A DNA stretch of 64,000 nt from Advenella alkanexedens (GCF_019132845.1 NZ_JAHSPR010000001.1:186001-250000); one strand, 5' to 3'. Positions 8,034 through 18,903 are shown, counted from the first letter of the stretch. Translations and numbers: made by a program. Notes: generated by a model from the sequence alone, not told the origin.

Positions 8034-8062
8034 AAAAATCCAGATTTTCATCTGGATTTTTT
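8034..8062. terminator. Bidirectional intrinsic terminator
   Basis: The stem AAAAATCCAGA / TCTGGATTTTT with a six-base loop has an A run on one side and a T run on the other. It lies between the end of the plus-strand proline-rich gene and the end of the minus-strand lon gene and can serve both. Confidence 0.88.
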
Positions 8063-8100
8063 ATTTCTAGCCAACATTAAAATTTGAGCATTTCAATACT

Positions 8101-10560
8101 TTAATGCTTTACCGGACTGTCAACACTGGACGGTGTTTTACCTGCCGCCAGTGCCTCTTGAGCCAGTTTGGCAATTTCCGCTTCTGACAATGGTGTTGGC
8201 AAACGCTCCAGGGCAACCTCAAGAACACGATCAATCCAACGCACAGGAATAATTTCCAGCTGATTTTTCACGTTGTCTGGAATCTCAGACAAGTCCTTGA
8301 CGTTTTCCTCGGGAATAATGACCGTTTTGATACCACCACGATGAGCCGCCAGCAGTTTTTCTTTCAGCCCACCGATGGCCAGCACCTCACCTCGCAAGGT
8401 GATTTCACCGGTCATGGCAACATCCGCCCGCACTGGAATGCCTGACAAGGCAGATACCAAAGCGGTCGTAATGGCAATACCCGCAGAAGGACCATCTTTA
8501 GGCGTTGCGCCTTCGGGAACATGGATATGAATATCTTTTTTCTCGAAGATGCTATCGGCAAAGCCCAGCCTGTGGGCACGCGACCTTACCACTGTACGCG
8601 CAGCCTGCATGGACTCTTTCATGACATCACCCAAAGAACCGGTATGCTGGATAAGCCCTTTACCAGTCACAGCAGCAACCTCGATCGTCAAGAGATCACC
8701 ACCCACTTCCGTCCAGGCCAAACCAGTTACCTGGCCAACCTGGTTTTCTTTCTCGGCCATACCAAAGGAGTATTTACGTACACCCAGATACTGTCCAAGG
8801 TTTTCATCGGTTACAACGATAACGGGTGCGGTTGCTTTATGGGCAGCTGTTTTAGAGCCAGCCTTGGCACCCATAAGGATTGCCTTGACAACTTTTCGAC
8901 AGATTTTACCCAGCTCACGCTCTAGTGCCCGCACACCTGCTTCACGCGTGTAATAGCGAATAATATCCCGTACCGCACTTTCCTCAATCTTAAGCTCACC
9001 CTCTTTGACGCCATTGTTTTTCATTAACTTTGGAATCAGGTGATCAAGGGCAATATGTACTTTTTCATCTTCGGTATAACCTGACAGATGAATCACTTCC
9101 ATACGGTCCAGCAAAGCGGCAGGGATATTCAGGGAGTTGCTGGTAGCCACAAACATGACATCAGACAAATCGTAGTCAACTTCAACGTAATGATCCTGGA
9201 ACGTATGATTTTGTTCTGGATCAAGTACCTCGAGCAGGGCAGAAGATGGATCACCACGGAAATCCATACCCAGTTTATCGATTTCATCTAACAGGAACAG
9301 CGGGTTGCGAACACCCACCTTGCTCATGTTTTGCAGAATCTTGCCCGGCATTGCGCCAATATAGGTACGACGGTGACCACGAATTTCAGCTTCATCACGA
9401 ACACCACCCAAGGCCATACGAACATACTTGCGGTTGGTTGCGCGTGCAATAGACTGACCCAACGAGGTTTTACCCACGCCCGGAGGACCTACCAGGCAAA
9501 GGATTGGCGCCTTGACTTTATCAACGCGTTGCTGCACCGCCAGGTATTCAATAATGCGCTCTTTGACCTTTTCCAAACCATTATGATCATCGTTAAGAAT
9601 TTTTTCGGCATTTTCAAGCGAGGTATTGATACGGCTTTTTTTCTTCCATGGCAAGCCAATCAGGGTATCAATGTAGTTCCTGACAACCGTTGCCTCAGCC
9701 GACATCGGAGACATCAGCTTTAGTTTTTTAAGCTCGGCATCCGCCTTGGCACGGGCCTCCTTGGGCATTTGAGCTGCTTCAATTTTCTTTTCAAGCTCTT
9801 CAAGGTCAGCACCCTCTTCGCCCTCACCCAGCTCTTTCTGGATGGCTTTTACCTGTTCATTAAGGTAATAATCACGTTGGCTTTTTTCCATTTGCTTTTT
9901 AACGCGACCACGAATGCGCCTTTCAACCTGAAGAATGTCGATCTCGGCCTCTATCTGGCTTAGAAGTGCCTCAAGGCGAGCCGTTACATCAAGTTCGTTA
10001 AGCAGATTTTGTTTCTGCTCCAGTTTTAAAGGCAAATGGGCGGCAATGGTGTCGGCCAGGCGATCAGTTTCTTCTATGTTATTTAATGAAGAAAGGATTT
10101 CCTGCGGTATTTTTTTATTGAGTTTGACGTATTGATCAAACTGGGATACGACAGTACGGCGCAAAGCTTCCAGTTCAGCGGTACCCTCACTGGACGGAAC
10201 AATAGGCATTACCTTACCGATGAAATTGGATTCCGTATCCCGGATTTCCTCAACGTGCGCACGCTGAAGCCCTTCCACCAGCACCTTGACCGTACCATCG
10301 GGAAGTTTCAACATTTGCAAAATAGTGGCAATACTGCCAATTTCATAAATATCTTCAGGCGCTGGCTCATCTTTGTTGGCCGTTTTTTGAGCAACCAGCA
10401 TGATTTGCTTACCAGCCTCCATGGCAGCCTCTAGGGCACGAATGGAACGGGGTCGACCTACAAACAAAGGAATAACCATGTGGGGAAAAACCACCACGTC
10501 ACGCAAAGGCAACAACGGCAACTCTATTGATTCTGCAGGCAAAATTTGACTCGCAGACAT
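8101..10560 (-). CDS. lon: ATP-dependent protease La
   Basis: Cytoplasmic AAA+ serine protease that degrades misfolded and short-lived regulatory proteins. The N-terminal substrate domain opens with [23 protein letters not shown]. The ATPase has Walker A GPPGVGKT and Walker [11 protein letters not shown]. The C-terminal protease domain contains the catalytic Ser in PKDGPSAG and the Lys in [10 protein letters not shown]. About 819 residues is normal. I chose the ATG of MSASQ because AAGGA lies eight bases before it; the frame could begin seven codons earlier. It stands apart from clpX, with a sigma-32-like promoter at 10607-10634, so heat induction is likely. Confidence 0.96.
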   Translation of the reverse strand: MSASQILPAESIELPLLPLRDVVVFPHMVIPLFVGRPRSIRALEAAMEAGKQIMLVAQKTANKDEPAPEDIYEIGSIATILQMLKLPDGTVKVLVEGLQRAHVEEIRDTESNFIGKVMPIVPSSEGTAELEALRRTVVSQFDQYVKLNKKIPQEILSSLNNIEETDRLADTIAAHLPLKLEQKQNLLNELDVTARLEALLSQIEAEIDILQVERRIRGRVKKQMEKSQRDYYLNEQVKAIQKELGEGEEGADLEELEKKIEAAQMPKEARAKADAELKKLKLMSPMSAEATVVRNYIDTLIGLPWKKKSRINTSLENAEKILNDDHNGLEKVKERIIEYLAVQQRVDKVKAPILCLVGPPGVGKTSLGQSIARATNRKYVRMALGGVRDEAEIRGHRRTYIGAMPGKILQNMSKVGVRNPLFLLDEIDKLGMDFRGDPSSALLEVLDPEQNHTFQDHYVEVDYDLSDVMFVATSNSLNIPAALLDRMEVIHLSGYTEDEKVHIALDHLIPKLMKNNGVKEGELKIEESAVRDIIRYYTREAGVRALERELGKICRKVVKAILMGAKAGSKTAAHKATAPVIVVTDENLGQYLGVRKYSFGMAEKENQVGQVTGLAWTEVGGDLLTIEVAAVTGKGLIQHTGSLGDVMKESMQAARTVVRSRAHRLGFADSIFEKKDIHIHVPEGATPKDGPSAGIAITTALVSALSGIPVRADVAMTGEITLRGEVLAIGGLKEKLLAAHRGGIKTVIIPEENVKDLSEIPDNVKNQLEIIPVRWIDRVLEVALERLPTPLSEAEIAKLAQEALAAGKTPSSVDSPVKH

Positions 10561-10606
10561 AAGCATTTTCCTTGAAAACAATCTGTTATAAATAATAATG
10601 ATAGGA

Positions 10607-10634
10607 ATATGGAGGCCAAACCGTTAAATTCAAG
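10607..10634 (-). promoter_or_regulatory. Sigma-32-type promoter of lon
   Basis: On the minus strand CTTGAAT (10628-10634) and CTCCATAT (10607-10614) are 13 bases apart, close to the heat-shock consensus CTTGAAA and CCCCATNT. It lies about 50 bases upstream of the lon start. Regulation by RpoH is inferred from the match. Confidence 0.65.
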
Positions 10635-10664
10635 GCTTGTCTCCATATACTAACAAAATGTTGT

Positions 10665-11981
10665 TTATGCTGCTGCGTTTTTTAAATTACGGGTTTTAGT
10701 GTCTGAAGCAGACGCTTTCCCTGACTCGGCATCATCACTGAAAATCAGCAACGGAGTACCAGTACCATTGACGGCGGCCTCATCAAGTACAACTTTAATA
10801 ACATTCTTGCGGGAAGGAAGGTCAAACATGGTTGACATAAGCGCAGCCTCAAGAATGGAGCGAAGGCCACGAGCACCTGTTTTACGTTTCAGGGCCTTTT
10901 TGGCAATAGCCACCAATGCCTGGGGACGAATTTCCAACTCTACGTCCTCCATGGCGAACAGCTTCTGGAACTGTTTGACCAATGCATTTTTGGGTTCGGT
11001 CAGGATTCTGACCAAGGCCTCTTCATTCAACTCTTCCAGGGTTGCCACCACCGGCAAGCGACCAACCAGCTCGGGAATCAAACCGAACTTGATGATATCT
11101 TCGGGCTCGACCGTGGCAAAGACCTCTCCAACGCCTTTTTCTGATTTTGACTGAACCTGGGCACCAAAACCAATGCCTGATTTTTCGGTTCGGTTTTGAA
11201 TAACTTTTTCGAGTCCATCGAAGGCACCGCCCACAATGAACAGAATATTGGTGGTATCAATCTGGACGAAATCCTGGTTGGGATGCTTGCGTCCACCCTG
11301 CGGAGGTACCGAAGCAACCGTTCCTTCAATGAGTTTGAGCAACGCCTGCTGCACACCCTCTCCGGACACATCACGCGTGATGGACGGATTATCGGATTTA
11401 CGCGATATTTTATCTATTTCATCGATATACACAATCGCACGCTGTGCTTTTTCAACATCATAATTGCAGTTTTGCAGCAATTTCTGAACGATGTTTTCAA
11501 CGTCTTCACCCACATATCCGGCTTCGGTAAGCGTGGTGGCATCGGCCATGACAAAGGGGACATCCAGCTGACGGGCAAGCGTTTGAGCCAGCAGGGTTTT
11601 ACCTGAACCGGTAGGCCCAATGAGCAAAATATTACTCTTGGACAACTCAACCTCTTCGTCTTTGTTCAGTTCACCATGACGGATGCGTTTGTAATGGTTG
11701 TAAACAGCCACTGCCAAACTGCGTTTGGGCTGATCTTGCCCAATAACGTACTGATCCAGGAATGACTTAATCTGCGCAGGGGTTGGCAATTCTGTCTTGA
11801 TTGCCTCGCGAGCATCTTCATGCGCACTATCCCGAATAATCTCATTGCACAGTTCAATACATTCATCACAAATAAAAATCGAACCGGGCCCTGAAATTAA
11901 CTTGCGAACGTCATCCTGACTTTTATTGCAAAAAGAGCAATGCAAAACTTTGCCATCGGAAGAACTGTTTTTATCTGCCAT
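10665..11981 (-). CDS. clpX: ClpX ATPase subunit of the ClpXP protease
   Basis: Hexameric AAA+ unfoldase that feeds substrates, including tmRNA-tagged proteins, to ClpP. The N-terminal zinc-binding domain has Cys at 15, 18, 38 and 41 (CSFC...CDEC). The ATPase has GPTGSGKT and VYIDEIDK. The IGF loop that docks on ClpP is visible as SGIGFGAQV, and the pore loop GYVGEDVE is present. At 438 residues it is slightly long because of a C-terminal tail. A strong terminator separates it from clpP upstream, and only 28 bases lie between that hairpin and the clpX ATG, so clpX is made by read-through or from a promoter inside clpP. Confidence 0.96.
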   Translation of the reverse strand: MADKNSSSDGKVLHCSFCNKSQDDVRKLISGPGSIFICDECIELCNEIIRDSAHEDAREAIKTELPTPAQIKSFLDQYVIGQDQPKRSLAVAVYNHYKRIRHGELNKDEEVELSKSNILLIGPTGSGKTLLAQTLARQLDVPFVMADATTLTEAGYVGEDVENIVQKLLQNCNYDVEKAQRAIVYIDEIDKISRKSDNPSITRDVSGEGVQQALLKLIEGTVASVPPQGGRKHPNQDFVQIDTTNILFIVGGAFDGLEKVIQNRTEKSGIGFGAQVQSKSEKGVGEVFATVEPEDIIKFGLIPELVGRLPVVATLEELNEEALVRILTEPKNALVKQFQKLFAMEDVELEIRPQALVAIAKKALKRKTGARGLRSILEAALMSTMFDLPSRKNVIKVVLDEAAVNGTGTPLLIFSDDAESGKASASDTKTRNLKNAAA

Positions 11982-12006
11982 ATTATGTATGTATATCTCG
12001 CAAAAA

Positions 12007-12033
12007 AGGCCGACCGTATAAAAGGTCGGCCAT
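12007..12033 (-). terminator. Intrinsic terminator between clpP and clpX
   Basis: On the minus strand GGCCGACC, an eight-base loop and GGTCGGCC are followed by TTTTTTG, a strong terminator after clpP. It ends about 28 bases before the clpX ATG and probably sets the ratio of ClpP to ClpX. Confidence 0.88.
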
Positions 12034-12064
12034 TAAGGTTACCTTTAAGGATAGTATAGCAAAA

Positions 12065-12724
12065 CTATACTCCTGCGGCCCTTGTGGTAAGTACTTTATC
12101 AATTAAACCGTAAGCCTGTGCATCTTCGGGTGCCATGTAATTATCACGCTCGGTGTGCTCACGGATTCTCTCGATGGGCTGGCCGGTATTGCTGGACAGA
12201 ATCTCGTTCAGGCGGTCACGCAAACTGAGAATCTCGCGTGCCTGGATTTCGATATCGGTTGCCTGACCCTGCGCACCCCCTAAAGGCTGGTGAATCATGA
12301 TGCGCGAGTTGGGCAGGCTGTAACGCTTGCCCTTGGCACCGGAACTTAACAAAAAAGCCCCCATACTGGCAGCCATACCCGTACACAAGGTAGAGACATC
12401 GGGTTTGACGAATTGCATTGTGTCGTAAATGGCCAATCCGGCATAAACACCGCCACCTGGCGAGTTAATGTACAGGGAGATATCCTTGTCAGGATTTTCC
12501 GACTCAAGAAATAGCAATTGTGCAACCACAAGATTGGCCGATTGATCATTAACCTGCCCCACGAGGAAGACAACGCGTTCCTTCAGAAGACGGGAATAAA
12601 TATCATATGATCTTTCACCACGACCAGACTGTTCTATAACCATGGGGATATAGCCAAGGCCGGTCGGCGTCACCGACTCGCCCCCATGCATGGACGCATA
12701 AAAATCGGTAAAACGGTGCATCAT
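12065..12724 (-). CDS. clpP: ClpP protease subunit
   Basis: Tetradecameric serine protease chamber that works with ClpX or ClpA. The catalytic triad is visible: Ser in [11 protein letters not shown] (about residue 120), His in MIHQPLGG (145) and Asp in TERDNYM (194). The 219 residues include a short N-terminal propeptide of the usual length. The start codon overlaps the tig stop by one base (TAATG), so tig and clpP are translationally coupled. The gene is followed by a terminator before clpX. Confidence 0.96.
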   Translation of the reverse strand: MMHRFTDFYASMHGGESVTPTGLGYIPMVIEQSGRGERSYDIYSRLLKERVVFLVGQVNDQSANLVVAQLLFLESENPDKDISLYINSPGGGVYAGLAIYDTMQFVKPDVSTLCTGMAASMGAFLLSSGAKGKRYSLPNSRIMIHQPLGGAQGQATDIEIQAREILSLRDRLNEILSSNTGQPIERIREHTERDNYMAPEDAQAYGLIDKVLTTRAAGV

Positions 12725-14034
12725 TACATTGTTCCCATTAAGTCATCAAAAGCGACGGCTTCTTCAGCCACTTTAGCCAAAGACAAAACATGATCAACCA
12801 CGTTGTCTTCAAGAACAACGGCTTCGATTTCAGCGCGACGCTGGCGATCAGACAGGTAATAGCTGATAACCTGCTCGGGTTTTTCATAGTTTTGAGAAAA
12901 CTCTTCGATGCGGGCGCGAACCTGCTCAGGAGTGACCTGCAACTTGGCCTGTTCAACCAATTCACCCACCAACAAGCCCAGACGTACGCGACGCTCGGAT
13001 TCTGGCTGGAATGTTTCAGCAGGAATTGGCATTTGATCTGCATTAGGCACACCGCGTTGCTTCAGTTCTTCGCGGGCAGCAGCAATGCGTGCCTGAACAT
13101 CGTTTTCAACCAAGGCTTTGGGAATATCGAAGGTAGCGGCATTAGCCAGGGCATCCATCACGCTGCTTTTGGTGCGGCCTTGGATACGGTTTTTGACTTC
13201 ACGCTCGATATTGTTGCGAATTTCCTCAAGCAGTTTTTCGGTGCTGCCTTCAGCCTGACCCAGTGATTTGGCGAACTCTTCGTTGACTTCAGGCAATACA
13301 GGCTCAGCCACTTCTTTAACCGTGATCGTGAATTCAGCAGTTTTGCCAGCAACTTCCTTGCCTGCGTAATCTTCTGGGAAAGACAGCGGGAAAGTTTTGC
13401 TTTCGCCCGCTTTCAGGCCGGTTGCAGCCTCTTCAAATTCTGGCAACATGCGACCCTGACCCAGCAGGAAGGGGAAGTTTTCAGCCTTGCCACCTTCAAA
13501 TTCAACACCATCAATGGTGCCAACGAAATCCAGGGTAACGCGGTCATCTTTTTGAGCGGCACGGTCTTCACGGGCTTCGTAAGTGGCACGCTGTTTACGC
13601 AGGATATCAACGGTACGGTTGATTTCCTCATCACCCACTTCAGCGGTATAACGCACCACTTCCAGTGTGGAAAGATCGGGCAGGGAAACCTCAGGATAGA
13701 CTTCAAATTTGGCTACAAAACCAACCTGACCTTCTTCAACACCTTCTGTTTTAGGCTCAATGGAAGGCATACCGGCAACACGCAAATTGGCTTCCTTGAT
13801 GATTTTGTCAAATTCCTGACCGACTTTTTGATTAATGACATCGTAGCGGATACCAGGGCCGTGACTGCGTTCTATGACAGAAATAGGCGCCTTGCCTGGA
13901 CGGAAACCCTGCACTTTAGCAGTACGGGCCACACGTTGCAGCTGCGTTTTAACGTCCTTTTCGATATCATCCAAAGCGATGATTAGATTTACCTGGCGCT
14001 CAAGGCCTTCAAGAGTTTCTACCGTTGCCTGCAT
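12724..14034 (-). CDS. tig: Trigger factor
   Basis: Ribosome-bound chaperone and peptidyl-prolyl isomerase that meets nascent chains at the exit tunnel. The N-terminal ribosome-binding domain carries the signature [13 protein letters not shown] (family GFRxGKxP). The FKBP-type isomerase domain around residues 150-245 contains [19 protein letters not shown]. The C-terminal helical chaperone arms complete 436 residues, normal for the family. It heads the quality-control cluster tig-clpP-(terminator)-clpX, with lon as a separate unit. A one-base overlap links it to clpP. Confidence 0.96.
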   Translation of the reverse strand: MQATVETLEGLERQVNLIIALDDIEKDVKTQLQRVARTAKVQGFRPGKAPISVIERSHGPGIRYDVINQKVGQEFDKIIKEANLRVAGMPSIEPKTEGVEEGQVGFVAKFEVYPEVSLPDLSTLEVVRYTAEVGDEEINRTVDILRKQRATYEAREDRAAQKDDRVTLDFVGTIDGVEFEGGKAENFPFLLGQGRMLPEFEEAATGLKAGESKTFPLSFPEDYAGKEVAGKTAEFTITVKEVAEPVLPEVNEEFAKSLGQAEGSTEKLLEEIRNNIEREVKNRIQGRTKSSVMDALANAATFDIPKALVENDVQARIAAAREELKQRGVPNADQMPIPAETFQPESERRVRLGLLVGELVEQAKLQVTPEQVRARIEEFSQNYEKPEQVISYYLSDRQRRAEIEAVVLEDNVVDHVLSLAKVAEEAVAFDDLMGTM

Positions 14035-14137
14035 TTATAAACCTTTTATATTGCGGAAAAATTAATAGTATAACCAGTCATTTTACCCAAAAAAGCGGAT
14101 GACCATCATTTTTTTACGTTTAATTTGTCAAAAATAC

Positions 14138-14263
14138 TCAAAATGCAACGCCCGTACCCACACCAACGGCTACGCCACCGTTCCCGCCCACGGCCCCCAC
14201 CCCGTATACACAGGCAGATAAAGTTAAAGAAATCGCAAGGATTAGTATAATATTCCGTTTCAT
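14138..14263 (-). CDS. Small glycine-rich lipoprotein, 41 residues
   Basis: A short reading frame beginning MKRNIILILAISLTLSAC. This is a complete lipoprotein signal peptide with the modified Cys at residue 18. A tail made almost entirely of Gly, Val and Ala with one Thr and one Tyr follows (YGVGAVGGNGGVAVGVG). A GGGGTG five bases upstream can serve as ribosome binding site. I do not recognise the family. The clean signal peptide and its position between tig and a divergent gene argue that it is real. Mature length is only 24 residues, so it may be a structural or regulatory envelope peptide; the function is unknown. Confidence 0.65.
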   Translation of the reverse strand: MKRNIILILAISLTLSACVYGVGAVGGNGGVAVGVGTGVAF

Positions 14264-14368
14264 TGTTGCACCCCGGGCATTAAATCAATACACTTTAATA
14301 TGTACTTAAAATCATTAAGCCAATATTTACACGTACATATTTTATTATTTTTCAAGGGGTATGAACTC

Positions 14369-14800
14369 ATGACTGATTTTGATCAACAAAACACTTCCAC
14401 AGCAACACCCGATCAAACTCAAGAATTCCGCAAACCACGCTTTTCAAACGGAAGTTTCGTGATTGGCCTGATTGTGTTCGGTCTGTTTACCGCACTCATT
14501 ACCTGGTCCGTCAGTTTTATCGCCATGTTCTTTGGCGCCCTTGGCTCAATCATTTCCATTGCAACCCGCCTTTTCGACCACCAACACTGTCGCTTTACTT
14601 CCATACCGGAAAACAACAAGGCTATCGAAGATGAAAACTGGGCCTATTTTGCAATCAGGGCTGTTTTTGGCACCATTTTTGGTACCACTGCTTACGTGAT
14701 TGTCATTCAAAGCACTTCAGGCGATCTACACTGGTCAGCCGTGGCAACCGTTGCCGCCTTTGCCGGTTTAGTGTTTGACAAAGTTCTGTTCAAGCAATAA
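14369..14800 (+). CDS. Small integral membrane protein, unknown function
   Basis: The 143-residue product has a polar N-terminal stretch of about 35 residues and then roughly four hydrophobic segments (FVIGLIVFGLFTALITWSV, SFIAMFFGALGSIISIA, AVFGTIFGTTAYVIVI and VATVAAFAGLVF). Between segments two and three is a polar loop with FDHQHCRFTSIPE. I chose the ATG of MTDFDQQN because AAGGGG lies about nine bases upstream; the frame is open further. No family was recognised. It stands alone, with its own terminator at 14843-14880. Confidence 0.7.
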   Translation: MTDFDQQNTSTATPDQTQEFRKPRFSNGSFVIGLIVFGLFTALITWSVSFIAMFFGALGSIISIATRLFDHQHCRFTSIPENNKAIEDENWAYFAIRAVFGTIFGTTAYVIVIQSTSGDLHWSAVATVAAFAGLVFDKVLFKQ

Positions 14801-14842
14801 CTTCTCTACCCAAGTACTTATTTGGGCAGTACCGCACACCTA

Positions 14843-14880
14843 AACAAGGCCTCATTTTATATGAGACCTTGTTTTTTTTT
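14843..14880 (+). terminator. Intrinsic terminator after the small membrane protein gene
   Basis: The arms CAAGG(C)CTCAT and ATGAG(A)CCTTG form a stem with a five-base loop, followed by nine T residues on the plus strand. Confidence 0.88.
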
Positions 14881-14946
14881 GGGCTTCTGAATACCCAGGC
14901 AAATGCCTGTCCTAATCCCACCCATACCAACGGGCTTTTGCCAAAC

Positions 14947-15189
14947 TCACAAACTTTTCTTCAATTCCTCCATAGACCCATACACCTTGTTCATGGACTC
15001 AAACTCTTCCTTGGTGCAGGGATAAGTCTGCTCAGACACGGCAGTATCCATACCATCCTGCCCCTCAGCCACAGCCGTCGTTTTATTACACATATAACGG
15101 GTGACACTTGAACCCGACTCAGAGATCCCGTCCTGTATGGCACAACCGGCCAATAACACGCCAATGGCAAGCAATCCTGTTTTTTTCAT
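14947..15189 (-). CDS. Small lipoprotein, 80 residues
   Basis: Starts MKKTGLLAIGVLLAGC, a lipoprotein signal with the modified Cys at residue 16. GAGAAGG six bases upstream decides this ATG over a TTG five codons earlier. The mature part of about 65 residues is acidic, carries two cysteines (YMCNK, YPCTKEE) that could form a disulfide, and ends in a charged helix (EEFESMNKVYGSMEELKKS). I do not recognise a family. It lies 25 bases downstream of yhdP on the same strand and may be co-transcribed with it. It is probably an outer-membrane lipoprotein. Confidence 0.7.
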   Translation of the reverse strand: MKKTGLLAIGVLLAGCAIQDGISESGSSVTRYMCNKTTAVAEGQDGMDTAVSEQTYPCTKEEFESMNKVYGSMEELKKSL

Positions 15190-15213
15190 TTCCAACCTTC
15201 TCAAGTAAATAAC

Positions 15214-18200
15214 TTAGTTACTTCTGTACAAATCATTGATTTTCTTGCTCGCTTCTTTCTCTTTCAGCTCTTCTTCGGTCGGCAATACGGCATCGTTAAT
15301 TATAGGCTCACTCCAGGTACCACGCACAAAATATCTGGCGGTCAATGAGCGTTGCAAGGGCGCCTGCAATAACCACTGGGAAAGAAAAGCCCCCACACCC
15401 ACCACCGGATTCACAATCACCCCTGTCAAAATGGCAGCGCCACTGATATCAAGATTAGGCACCACCACCGCCTGAAAATCAAGCGTTTCAGTGTTTATAT
15501 TGGTATCACCGGACGCCACAATAGCCACGGCCGGACCACTCAGCCGAAAATCGGAAACCTGCACTTCCCCCTGCTTCATATTCAAGCTGGCCCTGGCCAT
15601 ATCAAAACTGACGCCATCCTTGAAGGAATTACCCAAGGTACTGCCAAACTCCGGAATCCGGCTAATCGATTGCAATGCCAGCAACTCCAATGCCTTGGCC
15701 ACTTTCGAGTCAATACTCAGCAATCTGCCTTCCGTGACACGACTCTCAAGACTAAGGTCAATCTGGTTCAAATCCAGATCGCTGATATCAGGCCATTTCA
15801 ACACACCATTTACATATCCTTTACCACCGGCAACCACTGTCTTTTCCAACAGAACAGAAAGCAACCGCCCCAAGTCCAGAAAGTTCAGATTCAGCTTAAG
15901 ATCCAGCCCCGTACTGTTCTTTTCGGTTTTAAGCGCACCGGTAGCATACAAAGAGCCACCAACATTGTTAATGGCCAAATTGTCAATCTGCCAATTATCC
16001 TGCCGGTTTTTTTTACGCCCTTTCAGCTTAAGTGAGCCCAACTCTTTATCAAATATCAGAAATCGTTTGGCACTAATATCCAGTCTTGGCAAATCAAGTC
16101 GTTTGGAGGCATTGCCATTTTTCTGATCCTTGTCGTCTTCCTTATCCCCAGACTCTGAATTCAAGGCCAGATGATCAAAACGGGCAGCCACAAAATCCTC
16201 ATGCGCCACTTTGCCAGGCACCCAATCAATATCGCCAGTTACCGCTTCGGCATCAATACGAAACCCCCATGCGGAGGATTTAGGATTTTTTATACCCGAC
16301 ACCCTGGCCTGAGCAATAGTTTGTGACAGATAACGCAAAGAAGCGGTATCCAGCTGCAAGGCACTGACATCGGGAAATACCCGTGATGACTTGCCGACGG
16401 TTTTGCCAGAATCAAACTCATCCACAATATCCAGCCATTGCTGGACATCAACAACAGCAGGCCGGGCGGATATTTTCAAACCCTGCGCCGGCATTATTGG
16501 CTCAGCCAGTACACCTACGCCCCCTTTATAAAAAAAAGCACCGTTCCTGGATTGAACATCGCGTTCAAATATCGCCCTGACAGTACCCTGTCCCAGATCC
16601 AGCTCAAGCACCCTGGCATTATCGTTATTTTTATAGGCAGCACTCAACCAGCGGGCCCGTAACGGTTTTGATGCTGCAGCAGATTTACCCACTTCACCCG
16701 GGAAATCCAGGGCAAGGCCCTGCAGGGAAGAATCAACCTGCACATTGACCTTTCCACCTGCCAGAAAATCAAACTTGGCCTCATAATTGGCCTGCCCCTT
16801 GATCCGTTCCATACCCTTGGCCGACAACACTTCCCTGAGCCCCTCACCGGTAAACATCCCTTTCATGTTCAAGGAGTTACCTGAAGAACCGATATGGCCT
16901 TCCAGGGTCACAGGCCCGCCCAACATGTTCCCTACCAGTTTTTGCGCCACCAACTCGGTTTCATCAAACCGCAAGGAACCATTCATTTTTCTTAACCAGG
17001 GATAGTCTGGCTCAAACTGAAAGTCAGCATCCTGAATATGAATGGTGCCGCTTACCTTGGCATTATTCGCATCATTCACCGGGATAAACAGACGCAACGG
17101 AATCTGCCAGGTGCCGGTTGCACTGGCTGTATCCAGCGCGTTTTTGATGAGATACCCCAAAGGCGTGATCCGTGTAAACGCCAGGAAATTTTCAGCTGGC
17201 GCCACTGAGTTGGCCTGCAACGCCACCTTGGTATCTTTTTCAATACTGGAGACCAATCCGGAAAAATCATTCAGATCAATTTTTTTATCTTCCTGAATCA
17301 AAAAATAGGCCTGCCCGGATTGCAGGGCAATCTTGTCGCGCCGAAAATCGACCTTGCCACTTTCCGAATAAACAACTGGCCATTTTCGCCCCTTTATCTC
17401 ATGCTGGTGATAATCAAGAGCCAAATTTTTATAATCGCCCTTTACATGAAAATCACCCGACTGTGGACGCAACCCAAAAGGAAAATGATCCACCACCCCT
17501 TTCAACATAAAAGGCGCATTGTCAAGCTGACCATCCTTAAAGGCATGGGTTAGCCATTCCAGGGCAGTATCAGCAATAACATTGGGCAAATAACGATACA
17601 AATGCGGCAATTTCAGTGAATGAAGATCACCCTGCAAATCAACAATACCATTATCCGAATGCGGATCAAAATGCCAATTGCCACTGACATTGATATCCAG
17701 GTCGTCATTTTTAATGCTTCCCTGCTGTATGCTGACCCACGGAAACTGCTGTTCATCGCGCTGAAAGCGGCCTGTTATATCGATCTGATCAAGCATCACC
17801 GGTTCATTAAAGGCTGTTTTATCTTCATAGAAAAACTGATTGGCCATAAAAGAAAATACCCAGGGGGTAAGCTCGGCCACTGCTTCATCGGACATCTGCT
17901 CTGCATTCATGGAACTTGAACGCCGCCTGATTTCCGCCTGTATATTGCTGAAACGGGTATCCAGTTTTAACCGCATAAGTCCAGAGGCCAGAACGAAAAC
18001 ATGTTTTCTTAAATGGTCTTCCAACCTGAAATCTCTTGCCTCGGCATCCAGTGAAATTTTGCCGATTTTATTCTGGCTCACTTCCAGGACAAGCGCAGCA
18101 TGATTGAGATAACCTGAACGAAGCTGCTCGGGAATGTTTAACCATGGCGCAAGATCAAGCAAAGACAGGCCGTTTAATTTTGCGTTGACTTCACCGCTCC

Positions 18201-18903
18201 ATTGCAATTGCCCTTGCGCCCCCGAAACCTGCTGCAAGGTCGCCTCAAGGGCGAACGTATCACCCAAATGTTCAGGCAAACGGGCAGACAATGAAACATC
18301 AAGTTCATCATGCACGGGCTTTATATCCAGATAAACTCCCGACAACACCAAAGGCTGAGCCTGCCGCTGTTCATCAACCCAGATCAGATCAGCATCGTTC
18401 AGACGAAGCGAAGACAGGGATGCCAGCCATCCTGCCAGCAGGGACGACTCGCCTTTGTCCATCACACTCTCGGGTACGCTGGCTTTATCCTGTCCAAGCA
18501 GCTTTTGCCCCAGCAGGTGTATGCTTCCATCGGCATCCCGGCGTATATTCAGGGCGGCGTTATGAATACTGATTTCAGATAAAAAAGGACGCATGCGCAA
18601 CAGGTTAAGCCAGCTTACCCCCGCTGACACCGATTTAATCTTCAAGTATTCATTTTTCTCATTGTTTTCAACCGTAACACCTTGCAATTGCAAGACGGGG
18701 CTGTCTTCCCAGGCAAGCGACAACTGCTCCACGCGGACATCCATATCCAGCGTTTTGCTGATATATGTCTGAATTTGAGGCAGCCATTGATGCAGGTTTG
18801 GAACAAGAAAATACCTTACCCCCAATGACAAGGCAGCAAGCAGAATCAAAAAACCAATAAAAAAGACTAAACAATAGCGTAAAATTTTCCTGGCAACGCT
18901 CAC
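15214..18903 (-). CDS. yhdP: YhdP family AsmA-like envelope protein
   Basis: Very large (1229 residues) inner-membrane-anchored protein whose bulk lies in the periplasm. One N-terminal transmembrane segment (YCLVFFIGFLILLAALSLGVRYFLV) is followed by DUF3971- and AsmA-type beta-strand repeats. The C-terminal signature FDMARASLNMKQGEVQVSDFRLSGPAVAIVASG and DISGAAILTGVIVNPVVGVGAFL is typical. In E. coli, YhdP works with TamB and YdbH as a bridge-like carrier of phospholipids to the outer membrane, and that role is assumed here. Translation appears to start at a GTG. The gene is divergent from glnE, an arrangement I associate with Bordetella relatives. Confidence 0.9.
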   Translation of the reverse strand: MSVARKILRYCLVFFIGFLILLAALSLGVRYFLVPNLHQWLPQIQTYISKTLDMDVRVEQLSLAWEDSPVLQLQGVTVENNEKNEYLKIKSVSAGVSWLNLLRMRPFLSEISIHNAALNIRRDADGSIHLLGQKLLGQDKASVPESVMDKGESSLLAGWLASLSSLRLNDADLIWVDEQRQAQPLVLSGVYLDIKPVHDELDVSLSARLPEHLGDTFALEATLQQVSGAQGQLQWSGEVNAKLNGLSLLDLAPWLNIPEQLRSGYLNHAALVLEVSQNKIGKISLDAEARDFRLEDHLRKHVFVLASGLMRLKLDTRFSNIQAEIRRRSSSMNAEQMSDEAVAELTPWVFSFMANQFFYEDKTAFNEPVMLDQIDITGRFQRDEQQFPWVSIQQGSIKNDDLDINVSGNWHFDPHSDNGIVDLQGDLHSLKLPHLYRYLPNVIADTALEWLTHAFKDGQLDNAPFMLKGVVDHFPFGLRPQSGDFHVKGDYKNLALDYHQHEIKGRKWPVVYSESGKVDFRRDKIALQSGQAYFLIQEDKKIDLNDFSGLVSSIEKDTKVALQANSVAPAENFLAFTRITPLGYLIKNALDTASATGTWQIPLRLFIPVNDANNAKVSGTIHIQDADFQFEPDYPWLRKMNGSLRFDETELVAQKLVGNMLGGPVTLEGHIGSSGNSLNMKGMFTGEGLREVLSAKGMERIKGQANYEAKFDFLAGGKVNVQVDSSLQGLALDFPGEVGKSAAASKPLRARWLSAAYKNNDNARVLELDLGQGTVRAIFERDVQSRNGAFFYKGGVGVLAEPIMPAQGLKISARPAVVDVQQWLDIVDEFDSGKTVGKSSRVFPDVSALQLDTASLRYLSQTIAQARVSGIKNPKSSAWGFRIDAEAVTGDIDWVPGKVAHEDFVAARFDHLALNSESGDKEDDKDQKNGNASKRLDLPRLDISAKRFLIFDKELGSLKLKGRKKNRQDNWQIDNLAINNVGGSLYATGALKTEKNSTGLDLKLNLNFLDLGRLLSVLLEKTVVAGGKGYVNGVLKWPDISDLDLNQIDLSLESRVTEGRLLSIDSKVAKALELLALQSISRIPEFGSTLGNSFKDGVSFDMARASLNMKQGEVQVSDFRLSGPAVAIVASGDTNINTETLDFQAVVVPNLDISGAAILTGVIVNPVVGVGAFLSQWLLQAPLQRSLTARYFVRGTWSEPIINDAVLPTEEELKEKEASKKINDLYRSN

